Below are positions 41,942 through 53,834 of a stretch of 64,000 nt of DNA, piece after piece; position 1 is the first letter of the stretch, and the number at the start of each line of letters is the position of its first letter. The position numbers and the translations under genes are program-made. The DNA is from Centroberyx gerrardi (Eukaryota > Chordata > Actinopteri > Beryciformes > Berycidae), in assembly GCF_048128805.1 (NCBI RefSeq), contig NC_136000.1, forward strand, positions 11,248,354-11,312,353, read 5' to 3'. The notes beneath the pieces are model-generated. The model was given only the letters and a program-made list of their open reading frames with translations, did not search any database and had not been told where the DNA came from.

Positions 41942-42526
41942 CCGAAGCACCAGCAGCAGAAGCCTGCACACATTCAGTGACAGAAATAAGCTTGATAAAC
42001 ACTGAGTGCTGTGCAGTTAGTGATATATCAGTAACATATATTTAACACAAATTGAAACAAAATCACTAATCTTAACATCATATGGGATATAATTATTAGT
42101 CGTCAATGTGTTAGCCTCAGTAGCAAGTCTGTCTATCTGATCTAAGTTCAGGAGCAAAAGGTTAGGGGTTCTCTGTAAATGTTAAGCAGTTTAAGTGACA
42201 GGCTAGAAGCAGATAACCACAGCTGTCGGCCTTTCACTATCATTATGAATAAGGCTTAGCACTAAATAATGATACCTAACGTTATGGTGTATAAACAATT
42301 CATGGATACTAATGAATAGCTTGTTAGCTAGCCAGCGAACTGACTGAGAGGATGAATGGATGTATTGCAATGTACAGTAAATCAACGTTACAAGTCGTCG
42401 TATTGACAGTATTGGCAGTTACGGCCGCTCATTGCGAGACAAACACCAACACAAACATATAAGGCACAGAACTACAAGCATACTTGCAACCAAAAAAATC
42501 AGAATAATGTGAAAATATTCTCTTAC

Positions 42527-42680
42527 CGTTTGAAATCCCGGCCTAAATGTAGCTAGTTCAATCGTGTCTGTTGACAGTTACTTGGATGGCCATCGACAGT
42601 GTTCCCATAATCGTTGACGATTGACGTTCTGCTCGTCCAATCAAAACGGCGATAATCACACAAGGGCGGTACCCTTGTCA
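42527..42680 (-). promoter_or_regulatory. bpgm: bpgm leader exon and promoter (inferred)
   Basis: A minus-strand donor, CAAACG|GTAAGAG, ends a leader exon at 42527, and the coding exon starts after a GTGCAG acceptor near 41964. Upstream are an inverted CCAAT box (CCAATC on the plus strand near 42637) and CGTCA-like motifs, without a TATA box. This is typical of a broadly expressed gene. Confidence 0.5.
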
Positions 42681-42689
42681 AATGTTATG

Positions 42690-43290
42690 CCCTTATTAGG
42701 AGCGGTGACCGCCTCGCAATCTCACTGTGGAAGATGAAGGGGGCGTGGCATAGCGCAGAGAAGTATCTGGTGATGTTTTGTATTAGGTTTAAGTGTAGCT
42801 TTTAGTTTATTTGGATTACCATTTTTTTCAGAAAGAGAGCGTTAAACCACGGATTCCAGTTTGAGCAGACTTTGCCCCAGGGACGTCAGCTGAGAAGATA
42901 GTTTTTGTAAGATTTTGTTTAAGTTGGATACACATGCCTAAAATGCAGGTGTGGGTGGAAAGCAAAATGAAAATCTGTAGTTAAAATGTTCTAACTTCCA
43001 GTCAATTAAATAATCATATGATGTAGCCTGGGGGTAGCCTAGGGCCACTCCAGTCAAAAATATTCAAAATTATCCATGTTTAAATATTGGTACTGTATAA
43101 ATAATGTGATAATGATGTCACAGGCAGGTGGGGTTTGCATAATGAACCAGAGGGCTGCATTAAATCCTGATTCAGTACATGTGATTGTTGAATCATTTCT
43201 CTCTCACACACACACACACACACACACCTACCCTCAGGTCCAGGTGACAACATTTCAGTGCAAGCCACGTCAAACCATTTCATCTGATCA
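42690..43290. other. Spacer between the bpgm promoter and TnI-A 3' end
   Basis: This holds a short CA array (43203-43228) and no supported gene. The 3' end of TnI-A lies at TTTATT near 43303 or 43665. Confidence 0.5.
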
Positions 43291-44047
43291 TTGTCAATTA
43301 GATTTTATTATCAGATACAACAGATAACATTTCTTATTCAACATTGCGTCTTCTCAATGTGATGTTTCCCTTTTGTACAACATTCATTTTCCAGCATGCT
43401 CACCTTGACATGACTCCATGAACAGTCAACCTCCAACAATAGCTGCAACTGGAATGTGTATTCACTCTCTTTATCAGTAACAGCAAACAGGTAAAATTAC
43501 TTATTGAAAACACACAGAATGTTATCTTGTTGTCAAAGGCCATGATGTAGAGGCAGAATTTGAATGCAATGAGGAAAGGTAAAATTTTCTTTACCACAAA
43601 TGGAACAAATTCAAATTCATAATTGTTGTCAAAGTTGCCCATCTGCATTTCCTCCAAATGTCATTTATTTTTCTATTTAACCAAAGTAAAATGAAAGCAA
43701 GTGAGTAACATCACTACAGATGAGCTGCACAGCCAACAATGCTGCTGTGTTCATGAACCCATGTGGGTGCTACAAACTACAAATGTTTCATCAAAGCAAA
43801 ATATCGCTCTCTCTAATACATCAAATGCATAAGTTTTTCATAACACATTATGTATTCCCAGAGAAGTTTCATTAAGATAATATGTCAAGTTTCAAGTTAT
43901 TATGTAACATGAAACAATTCAAGTGACTTGTTAAACTGGTCTTTGTTCTGACTGTAATTATGTAAAGTGAACAGTCTCATGATCCAGTGGTTACACCCAG
44001 TATTGAGCAGAAAACATCTTCGCAGATACTGTATATTCACCACAAAT

Positions 44048-46037
44048 CTACTGTCCGGCATCAAACAGCTTCTTCCTGCCCTCCATACCGGACATGGCGT
44101 CCACGTTCTTACGCCAGTCAGTCACTTCCTCTTTCTGTGGGGCGAAAATGCAAATCATTTTGTACACTGCAACAAAGGTGTAACGATGAGGAAGTAGTTT
44201 CAGATGTATTAAACACTTTCAAAACCACCTTACCAAAGTTGAAATGAAGTTACAGTGGATAGACAGTGATAAATTTAGGTTGAAGTCTACGGCCCTTACC
44301 TTCTCCTCCTCTTTCTTCACAGTCTTGAGGTTTGCCTTGAAGTCCACAGACTCTTTGACCTTGCATCCCAGCAGAGCACCCAGCATGGCGTCAGCAGACA
44401 CCCTCACCCTCCTCAGGTTTGGCCGCTTCATCTTGCCCTTCAGCTCAAAGATCTTCTGGGACAGGTCCTGAATCTATTTTCCGACACAATATACGCATCC
44501 CGGATGTTTAAGATGCTCAGTTTTATGTAAAAAGTGACATATCTTAAATGATTAACAGATATTAGTTACCTCCCTGTCGCATTTGGATACTTTTGAAGCA
44601 ATATCATACCGCACTTCATCAACGACATCAATTTTCTGGTGTAGCTCTTTGCAAAGATTCTGTGGGAAAAGAAACATTTTAATTTCCAAGTGCAGGAATT
44701 TGTTTTACTGGTCTAGAAACATATTGGTAACTTATAGTGTTTCACAGGACAGACTGACACACATGAGGCAAGGACAACAGCACTTTAGATACAGTGCAAA
44801 GAGACAGTGCAAGACATATGGACAGATGGATTTCTTTGTAGAATATAAAGCATCACTCTATGTAAATACATGCAACATTGTCCGAATAACTAGAATAACA
44901 GTTTTTGCTCTGTGGTGGTGAATTTCTGTAGCTTAAACCTACCTAGGTGCTGAATGTTCAGTGAATGTGGCATTTATTTGTGTTTCCATGTTTTCTGTCA
45001 ACTACTTTTTTAAACCTTCATTTATCCAGGGATCCAGCATTTTTCATTAACACCTGGTTCACATTCATACAGTTGCACATATTCACACCTGGGACCTGCT
45101 CAGTAAAACTCTAGTCTTAACGTTGATTTACTGTAAACTTGAGACCAGGGGTTAGATTTACAGTCTACATCATGACATGCCAAACTAGGATCAGTTTACT
45201 CTTCTCTCTTTAACCCAGAATAAGTAAGATAGTCTAGATAAAGGCCTAACTGTTGTGTGATCAAGCGATCAAGTGATCAGGCATAGGGGTAAAACGTATG
45301 TTTTACATTTAAAAATGTAATTTCTTGAAGGGCCCAGGTTTGGATTCAGATAGGCCTACTGTATAGATACTGTATAATGTATTGAGGTTATCAGCTAATT
45401 TAGGGCAATGGTTCCCAAACTGGGGTCTGGGGACCACCAGGGGTCCTTTAGGGGCTTCCCGGTGGTCCCCAAAAGAATAAGAAATGCGTTAATTTCACTA
45501 TTATTTCACTCACTAGAGGTTTGCACTATTACAGGATGTATAAGGTTGACTATTTAGGTTTTACTGTCCCCATTGTTGTTATCAGCTCACCTATATGTAG
45601 ACAGTTGTGATTTAGTGTAGAACTGCATTCCTGTCTAGATACAGTGAGTTGACAACAAAACAACAAAAGTCTTCTCAGATGGGCTTAGATGCTTGGTGTA
45701 TTTGCGGGTCGTCAGTGTGAAAGCTGTACCTGTAGATCCTGCACAGACAGGCCGGACAGCTGGAGTGGCGGGACTCTCTCAGAAAGGGTTCTCTCTCGTT
45801 CTGCTTTTTTCTCCTCCTTGTCGTTCTCCAGCATAGTCATGGCCTTCTTCAGCAGTTTGGTCTGGCACACAGCACATTATGCAAAGTCAGACTTGGACAG
45901 CCGGGTGGACATTGTATGGTGATTGATGCTTATAAAGTGTAAAATTAACTCCAGATGACTGATTTAGTAATCATTCTTATACAAAAATTTACAGCACTAG
46001 TATTTAGTTCCCTGTACTTTCTTTGCATCCCCTCCCC

Positions 46038-46080
<43 letters not shown>

Positions 46081-46932
46081 ACACAAAATACCTTCAAGTA
46101 CAGTCTGCGAGATGCAGAGATTTTTGGCTTTGGTTTCTGGAAAGGAAGATGGCATATACATTCATTTTTCTGGTGAGGAATTTCAAACATAGAACAATAC
46201 ACAGCAAATTTTCCAGAGTTAACAAGTATTGACTTTTCAGTGTGGAGTTGACAAGTGTTGAGTGGAGAGTTGTTTGTCCACTCAGAGCTGATTTGGCTCT
46301 GGTTAACTGCTTAACATCTGATGGATGTGAGCATGCACAGTGGCATAGTGTTGATTTTTACACCCTCACAGTTTAATTAACTGACAACAGTTGTTTCTGT
46401 TGTCATTGTCCATACTAATAAGATATTGAGCCAAGTCAAGCCAGGTCATCTCTCACATTGATTCAACTCCAACCAACTCAACCACCAAAGTTCACTTCCA
46501 ATTCAACCAGTAAGAGATGTAGACATGACCTATATTATTCTATTCTTTGGTCTATATTAATTATAATGTAAATCAATTCCACAAATAGCCAAGACACTTC
46601 TGCAAGTTCTTTGGACCTATAGTATAGAATATATAATACTCATAATTCAACATAATTAGAGTTTTAAGTCTCACAACAGATGTCATAAATTATTAAATCA
46701 ATATTAGATTTAAGGGATTTATTCTAGCTTTGATAGGAGAATCAACTTACCGAAGCTCTGTCCAATCAGGAAAGACGCATCCACAAGTCAAGAGAGTAAA
46801 GAGAGAAAAAGTGCATTTTGTTATGTTTTTGTTCTACACATGAATTTGACATTTTGGTAGGTTAGCATGTGGCAATACAAGAGTTATGTTGTGATGAAAG
46901 GAATGAGACATGGATACTTACGCTTCAGACAT
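44048..46932 (-). CDS. tnni2: Troponin I, array copy TnI-A
   Basis: TnI is the inhibitory subunit of troponin. It binds actin at low calcium and switches to TnC when calcium rises. Seven coding exons, 46922-46932, 46751-46757, 46092-46136, 45730-45861, 44570-44659, 44300-44473 and 44048-44134, sum to 546 bp (181 residues). The N-terminal TnC-binding part is [11 protein letters not shown], the TnT-binding coiled coil includes [14 protein letters not shown], and the inhibitory peptide is [16 protein letters not shown]. The switch helix is AMLGALLG and the C-terminal actin-binding part is [20 protein letters not shown]. The second exon is 7 bp, against 4 bp in the other copies, and adds one residue. 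A leader exon is inferred at 47910. TnI is certain; fast (tnni2) rather than slow class is inferred from linkage to tnnt3. Confidence 0.93.
45050..45150. repeat. Dispersed repeat fragment in TnI-A
   Basis: CACACCTGGGACCTGCTCAG and AACTCTAGTCTTAA parallel the copy near 25198. Only the 5' part of the unit is present, directly left of the hAT-like fragment. Confidence 0.45.
45409..45630. mobile_element. hAT-type MITE, copy 2, truncated, in TnI-A
   Basis: It begins CAATGGTTCCCAAACTGGGG and matches copy 1 at 17175-17527 read on the opposite strand, including the TTTCACTCACTAGA and TAGACAGTTGTGATTTAGTG blocks. The far terminus is not visible, so it is probably truncated. Confidence 0.6.
46042..46086. 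repeat. CA microsatellite against the TnI-A third-exon donor
   Basis: In the transcript sense the donor GTATTTTGTGTGTGTCTGTG runs into a 40-base GU tract only a few bases after the exon at 46092-46136. Confidence 0.95.
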
Positions 46933-47909
46933 GGTTGCAGTTCTGTGTGTCTCCTGTCAAGTCTAACAATGTAAAAAATATTGATTATTTGATTGGAGAA
47001 TACTTTTCCCTGTCCGTTTACTATGAAGAAGAAAATGTTTAACTATATTTAAGCACTCATAAAATTACTCATCAGTTTGTTTTTTATCATTTTTTTGGAT
47101 TTAGAAACCCCACACAACATTGCTTGTAGATCCATAGCAGGGGACAATATGGATGACATTATCTTAAGGTCAAACATAGGACTGAAAAAAACAAACTCTA
47201 AAACAAAGCCACAAATAGTTACAATTACTTAAGAACTTATCTAACAAGTAATTAAGAACTATAAAGCCAAGAGAACAGGATTCATATAGTTTATAATGCC
47301 TTTTTATGGGTTTCAAAAATAACCAGCAGGGAATGCTCTAATATTACGCCAGATCATTACATATAGTATATGGCACTGTGAAATGATAAGCAATGAAAAT
47401 GCCATCCAACTGATTCCTATGAGGATAGTTTGCAAAGTAAAACATATAAATCAAACACACAATGTGCCATGTTATTTATAACTTCAACTTGGACTTCTGT
47501 ACAAGATCAGAGGCAGCCAGCTGCTCTCCAAACCAAAAAAAAAATAAATCCCCTCCCTGAATCACATTTGAAGAGGTTCATTCCAAAATGAGATATCCAC
47601 CATTTGGACCAAAAAAAAAGAAAAAAGACATTAAGCTCATGAAATCATTGCTTTTACAAAAGTAAAGCGCATTATGGGTTACCCTTAGAGTTATGAGTAA
47701 TCTTCTTATCTACTTTCTGCTAATGCTTACACAATAGCTTTGCTTTTGAGGACAGAATCATCTTGTGTTTTTTAAAATATTGACTGATGAATCTGAGGCA
47801 GCAACATTTTTGCAAAATAGATATCAAGAAATTTGGAGTGAAACCCTTCATTTGTTGTTTCATCCCCTTCTGCATCCCCCCTGCATTATTTCAAAATAAA
47901 AATCCTTAC
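46933..47909 (-). other. TnI-A intron 1
   Basis: This AT-rich intron lies between the leader exon and the ATG exon. I see no repeat boundary or other gene in it. Confidence 0.5.
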
Positions 47910-48018
47910 CTTATAGGTGACAAATAGTGACAGGCAGTCTTTCTGAGAGCAGAAGGGCAGAAACAGGGTGGATATATAGATTCCAGCGCTCATGTGAGTG
48001 GCTCACTAAAATAGATCC
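47910..48018 (-). promoter_or_regulatory. TnI-A leader exon and array promoter module
   Basis: Read on the minus strand, the module CTATTTTAGTGAGCCACTCA (within 47991-48018) is followed by TATATATC at about 47973-47980 and a leader exon ending in ATAAG|GTAAGG at 47910. CTATTTTAG is one base shorter than a consensus MEF2 site, and CACATG is an E-box. TnI-B and TnI-C share the same layout. Confidence 0.65.
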
Positions 48019-48149
48019 TCTGTCCGCACCATTCTTGCTCTGTCTGATGTGTGAAAGTTCTTGCCGTGTGACCGTCCACCTGTGATGCTTTCTTAACGCC
48101 TCGGCCTCCTCACCAAGGAGGACAGGGCTAAGTCTGTAAGTGTCCAATA

Positions 48150-48151
<2 letters not shown>

Positions 48152-48186
<35 letters not shown>
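48152..48186. repeat. GT microsatellite upstream of the TnI-A promoter
   Basis: A GT run lies about 135 bp upstream of the TnI-A promoter module. Confidence 0.95.
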
Positions 48187-48189
<3 letters not shown>

Positions 48190-48779
48190 TTAAAGAGTTG
48201 ATCACACACACAGTCAGTGTAGATTTTTTAGATTACACAGTGGAGGAAAACAATGCCAGAATTTTCGTTTTATTGAGATATCACAATTTGCTGAGTTCCA
48301 ACGTTTGAATATTACACAAACTAATTATGGATATAGATAGCACAGTCCCATTGCAGTAACTTCAACAAACACTGCAATACGTTATATCATTCTCTTTAAA
48401 TTTTAGCTGATTGAATATCTTTTGAATATCCAATATATATGCCTGACAAATTATGAGACAGATTCTTACATCAAATAACACGTAGTAGTTAGTAGTTGTT
48501 TATGATGGACAAACACAGTTTCTACACAATCAACTTGTAGGTCCAAGACTGTCTGAGTAGACTTTGTTTGAAAGCTTATGCTGCCATCACAAGGCTAGTA
48601 AAGAGAAGTGTGAGTGAGACAAGAGGCTTCACTGGAAACACTGGGACAATGTCTTTAATCATTGCTTTGTTCCTGACAACACTTCACTAATACACAGCAA
48701 AATGGAGCAGTTTCTAAAAAAAACAAATGTTCAAGTCAATGTTCTATCAACATACTATGCAAAAACTGTAATAAAATTA

Positions 48780-48992
48780 TTAAAAATGTTTATTTTATAT
48801 AAATAAAATAAAAAAAACACTTGATGCCTTCAGTCCCTCTTCACATAAAATAGGCTACTGACTGTGCTTGTATGAAAGATTTTTTGCCATATCTTCAATT
48901 CATGAGTCATTATATAATAGGTAGGATGTAGTGATGTTAAATATTATAGACACAGTATAGAAGCAGCTTAAACTAAAATGACTGTTACTGTT
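48780..48992 (-). terminator. TnI-B 3' UTR and poly(A) signals
   Basis: Minus-strand AATAAA occurs near 48789-48794, within an AT-rich stretch about 200 bp after the stop. Confidence 0.45.
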
Positions 48993-51900
48993 TCAGGCGT
49001 CAAACAGCTTCTTCCTGCCCTCCATACCAGACATGGCCTCGACATTCTTTCGCCAGTCGGTCACCTCCTCTTTCTATTGGAAACAGCAGAAAATATCACT
49101 CACATGCAGCCAAGACAAAAAAACAATTCAGGATTCAGGGTTTTCTCTAAGGTTGCGGATTCCCCTAAGGAGCCATTTTGACATGGTAAGCAGAAGCACA
49201 GCCGGGCTTACCTTCTCCTCCTCCTTCTTCACCGTCTTCAGGTTGGCCTTGAAGTCAATGGACTCCTTGTGCCTGGAGCCCAGCAGCACGCTCAGCATCG
49301 CTTCGGCAGAGATCTTCACTCTCTTCAGGGTCGGCTTCTTGAACTTACTCTGCAGCTCCGTGATCTTCAGCATCATGTCGTTAATCTGGACAGGGGATTT
49401 GACGGAAAGGACCGTGCTATTGCCATTATTTTTTTGCAGGAAATTACATGAATAGAAGTGTTGCAACTGTGAGAAACATGGTTAAAAATGGCTGCGGTAA
49501 GAATCAGAGGAGACAGTTTATTACATAAAGGAATTGAGCATTCACAATATTTCAATTTCTCTTTTTCCTGAAGTGTCCACTTGTCCACTTCTATGTATTT
49601 ATAAACTATGGGATTTTTCAGTGTATCTATGTGTTCTTACACCAATCCTATCCTAAATTGTTTAGATTTCCACAGTGGACAACTGTAAACTGCACTTCTA
49701 TTCTAAAATGTTTAGATCCGTTCTGTGAACAAGTGTATATCTATTCTAAAATGTTTAGGTCCATGCAGTGGGGAAATGAATACTTGAACAGCAAAGATAC
49801 AGTGATTCAGGAGAAAGCACAGAGTATTTAAACACAGTACATGATGCATCCCACTGTTTTCAAGGAGCTCGAAAAGGAAGCGTGTCTTTTAAGGCAGGTT
49901 TTGAGGAAGCAGGGGAGTGTTGCAGTAGCAGCCAGATATAACAGACATTATTGCAAATCCACTGCTGGTAAAACTGGGAATTGGTGAGTTAATGGTTGTC
50001 ATTTTTAAAATTCAGCTATAATATGAAGTAGGGTTCTACCGGGTTTCTAAAGGCCAATACTGATACCAATATTTTTGTTTTGAAGCTTCCAATAGCCGAT
50101 ATTTTGTGCTGATTTATGTCTAAATTTTGTTTTCATTTTCACGCCAGAAAATTACAAGTATCCAGATTTTTATTCTTATCAGGGTGGAAAAGCCTGTGAA
50201 ACAGCATTTAGACCGTCATGTGACACTAAAACTCTCCACTGAAACCCAGAATAATATAATTTCTTTTAGAGTTGGCAGCTCTTTAAGGCAGAGTGACCCA
50301 CCTCACCTGTTTAATGGCAGGGAAATTTTGGGATAGATTACTACCCTAAATAAAGAAAAAACATTATTGAACAATTAAATGGATAAATAAAATGAACAAA
50401 GAAAATAAAAATTAATTGCAGGTTTTACAATCTGTTTGTAGCTGTGATCAGGAAGGAACCTCAGGACTGGCTGATATCCAGTATTTATTGGCTTAATATT
50501 TCTGCAAACTGATATATTGGTCTAACCCTAATATGTAAATTTGATTCTACTTCTACTTTTCAATGTGTCTCTTTAATAATTCAGTGGTTAATATAATCAA
50601 GTAGCAACCCATAATTCACTGCCACACTGCCATGTTGGCCCAAACCAGATGAACTGGGACTGACTCTGGTGTTACTTCTGATATGGAGCTGAAGACTGGC
50701 TCTTAACTCTCATATCCAAAATGCCATGTGGGTTTGGCAGGAACGGGCTGCAGCAGAATGGCTGTGAGAACATGGAGGAAGTGATAAAAAGTGGCTTCAG
50801 GCTGAATTTATGGAAAACGAACAGGCTGCATCGACAGCTCTGGAAAACATTAAGAGACCACATCAAAATTCCAGTTTCACGGTTTATGGGTATGTGTCTG
50901 TATAAAAAATAACTTTTGATATTCTTTTATGAACTATTGACCACATCTGATTGTAATTTTTTTTCTCATTCAGAACATTTGCAGAAAAGGACAATTGGTC
51001 AAAATACCAAAAATACCCAATCTCATTATACATTGAATAATGCAAACTAAACAAGTTTTTAGCCATAAATAAACAACAATAAATAACAATGTCTTTGCTC
51101 AATCAATACCTAATCAATACCTCATTGAGTTGAATCAGGTGTGCTGGTGGTAGATTTAACAAATACATGGAATGGCAGTTGTGCCTCGAAGAGAGGTTTG
51201 GGATCCACTGCCATAGAAAAATACAGATATTCCAAAAATATGGGGTTGTCTCTTAATTTTTTCCAGATCTGTGTATACTCTACTGTAGATATGAGTGATT
51301 CTGTGTTTTGCCCCTGCAGCCACTTGGAGGCAGTGTTTGTTCACTTTTAGCTCTGGGGTTTGAATCGTGATCCTGTCTTGACTGTATAATTATTCATCAT
51401 TAATGAGTACAATATTTTGGAAACATGTATACTCATGTTGTCTTGATTCATTCTGCAGCAGCTTACCTCCTTTTCATTTTTGGACACCTTGAGGCCGATA
51501 TCATACCGCTCCTCATCTACAACATCAATCTTGTGGTGCAAGTCTTTGCACAGATCCTGTAGAAAGAGTAAAAGATGCCCTCTAGTGGTGACAGAATATG
51601 GTGTAAACTCAAATGAAACAAACTGTGATCAGTGTGAGAGAAGGTGTTTAGGGATGTGAATGAAGCACCTGCAGCTCCTGCACAGACAGACCAGACAGAC
51701 TGAGAGGAGGAACTCTCTCGGCCAGAGTGGCTTCTCTCTCCTTCTCCTTCTCCTCCTTCTCCACCAGCAGCATCTCAGCAGCGACTGTCAGCAGTCTGAT
51801 CTGAGGAAACGGTCAAACTCATTGTAGGGATGGGGTTTTGTTGAAAAGTGCATGACCTTCTTTCTTATTTTATTGGAATCTCCTTCAGACCAGTTAGACC

Positions 51901-52577
51901 GAGATAATTCTGCCAACAGTCCACAGTAATGTCAGATCATTTCAGTCTATTTCAGTTAAAATTAGTCCATCAGCATGACACATTCATTAAAAAAATGTGC
52001 ATACAATTCTATATTTACATTATGCATAATATGGTGTAATACATAAAACAATATATAAAATAATACACACACATATCATCCATTTCTCACATACATAACA
52101 TACCAGGATACTAAACTAATATTAAGTAAACACCTGTTCATGCTGCTGGCTAATGTTCTTTGTCTACTCATCTTTGTCTTACAGTATACAACATGCACTC
52201 TAACATGTCACATGAAAGTCCAAAACTACACTGACAATATATAAGTTGCTCTACCTACCTTTAACCCCAGCTTTCGAGAGGAGGAGATCTTTGATTTTTT
52301 CTAGAATTCACAAATAGGAAAAAAATGAATACAGATTTGCATACATAATTTTTTATGGTGTTAAATGACAAATGGAAACCTAAAAAGAAGGCTTATCGAA
52401 TAAATCACATAGTAGATACTCACCGGTCTGTTGGAGCATTAACAAGAGGGAGAAAGTAGATTAGAAAATATTTAACATTTTAATGTTTATCATAGTTCTG
52501 CAATACTTTGAAACTTATTTTTCAATGAACACATGAAGTTAAACCAAAAGTGATTATACTACTCACGCATCTGCCAT
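48993..52577 (-). CDS. tnni2: Troponin I, array copy TnI-B
   Basis: Seven coding exons, 52567-52577, 52424-52427, 52259-52300, 51669-51800, 51467-51556, 49212-49385 and 48993-49073, sum to 534 bp (177 residues). The start is [15 protein letters not shown], unlike the MSE start of the other copies. The coiled coil reads [19 protein letters not shown]. The inhibitory region is [20 protein letters not shown], with Glu in place of the usual Asp of SAD, and the next segment is [16 protein letters not shown]. The protein stops directly after KKLFDA, two residues short of the FDAGQ ending of A and C. The second intron from the 3' end is 2.1 kb and houses a MITE. A TATA-bearing promoter with the array motif lies at about 53780-53831. 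Confidence 0.92.
49640..49790. repeat. Imperfect tandem repeat in TnI-B intron
   Basis: Three units of about 50-60 bp each contain CTATYCTAAAWTGTTTAGRT followed by CAGTGG- or CTGTGA-type text. Confidence 0.7.
50038..50530. mobile_element. hAT-like MITE in the long TnI-B intron
   Basis: The termini TAGGGTTCTACCGG and TTGGTCTAACCCTA are inverted repeats. The flanks ATATGAAG and ATATGTAA look like a decayed 8-bp target duplication. It has no coding capacity. Confidence 0.7.
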
Positions 52578-53709
52578 GATTGTCTTTGCAATTCACGCTC
52601 TGAAATGTGGAAAAAAAACATGAAGCTAAACTGTCAGCCATTTTTCATGCAGAAACCAAACGTCTGTGCAGTAGAATCATTAGTAAACGTGACCATCATG
52701 CACCTCACTGCAGATATAGTGCATTTCCTTCACCCTTAACACCTGTTCAATTGAGCTGTGTGCTGAAGATTGATGGCTCGTTTCAGCCTCACTGGCCAAA
52801 GTATTTCACCCACTCAGAACATTCATTGGCCCATTAAAGCTCGCTACACAAAGTGATTTATTGTTCCCTCCTGCTGTTCCCCACGTCCAGCAGGTTCAAA
52901 AGAGTCCGCTGCTCATAAATGAAGAATAAAGTTATTTCCTCTAAGAAGCATGTGATATGGGCCAAATGAATAGCTTTAACTTCAAATACAAATTTAAACT
53001 TTGTTGTGATTATCCTTCAATCAATTATATATCATCATCATCTAAAGATATGTGATTTTTTTTTTTATTCTTTTGTATCTGTCTTTTTAATCGTCTAGGA
53101 ATTCAAATGACAATGACAATTCATGTAAATAAGATAAAATAGATAAAACTGAATTGCAAATTCCAAAGCATTTTTTGTTATTACCAAATTAAAAAATAGG
53201 TCAAGTACCAGTCTGTGCTCTGCTATTTTACATAAATTATAAACAAGTAGTTACACAGGACACATCTATCTGAAATACTAAAAAGTTAAAGCAAATGTAA
53301 TAGACTTGTATTGTGTTATATATAAAGTTTCCCGGTGCTGAGTCAATAAATTTCTCAACATAACTGGCTGAGTCTCTGCATAGGTGACAGAAAGGGTGAA
53401 TAATGGCCGAATAATCCGCAGGTATGTAAGTTGACGAGGTTCAACTTGCTGTTAATCATAGGCAGAACAGTATTGCAATAAAACACAATTAAGCAAAGAC
53501 AAAACACTACTCTTTGAAATGCAGTTTTTACAGACTGTAAGCCGGCAGTTGTTAGTTATTTTGAACTCATAAACTACAGAGAAGTTGCTCCTTATTTACA
53601 GGATCAACACCTACATTCCCACCATACCAAATTTACTCTAACCCACAAGAGTGTAAGAATATCAACAACTCTGTACCTTAATGAAGCCAAACAGCTGAAT
53701 GAGACGTAC

Positions 53710-53831
53710 CTTAAAGTGAAGAAAAGTGTGTGTGTGTGAGGGAGCATCGACTTGCTGAGAGAGGATAGGGAAAAATCAATCAGATTTATAGTTTCTGTGC
53801 CTCATGTGAATGGCCAACTAAAATAGACTCC
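53710..53831 (-). promoter_or_regulatory. TnI-B leader exon and array promoter module
   Basis: The minus strand shows GAGTCTATTTTAGTTGGCCA then TTCACATGAG (53803-53831), a TATAAAT box at about 53783-53790 and a donor TTTAAG|GTACGT at 53709. The order and spacing match the module of TnI-A. Confidence 0.6.
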
Positions 53832-53834
53832 TGT

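Noticed and set aside
41348-41980. A 210-codon plus-strand frame opposite bpgm
   Set aside because: It mirrors the conserved bpgm coding exon in the opposite strand and has no recognisable domain.
45409-45480. A promoter or hairpin RNA at the GGGGTCTGGGGACCACCAGG palindrome
   Set aside because: The stretch matches the terminus of the hAT-type MITE at 17175-17527, so the palindrome is part of a mobile element.
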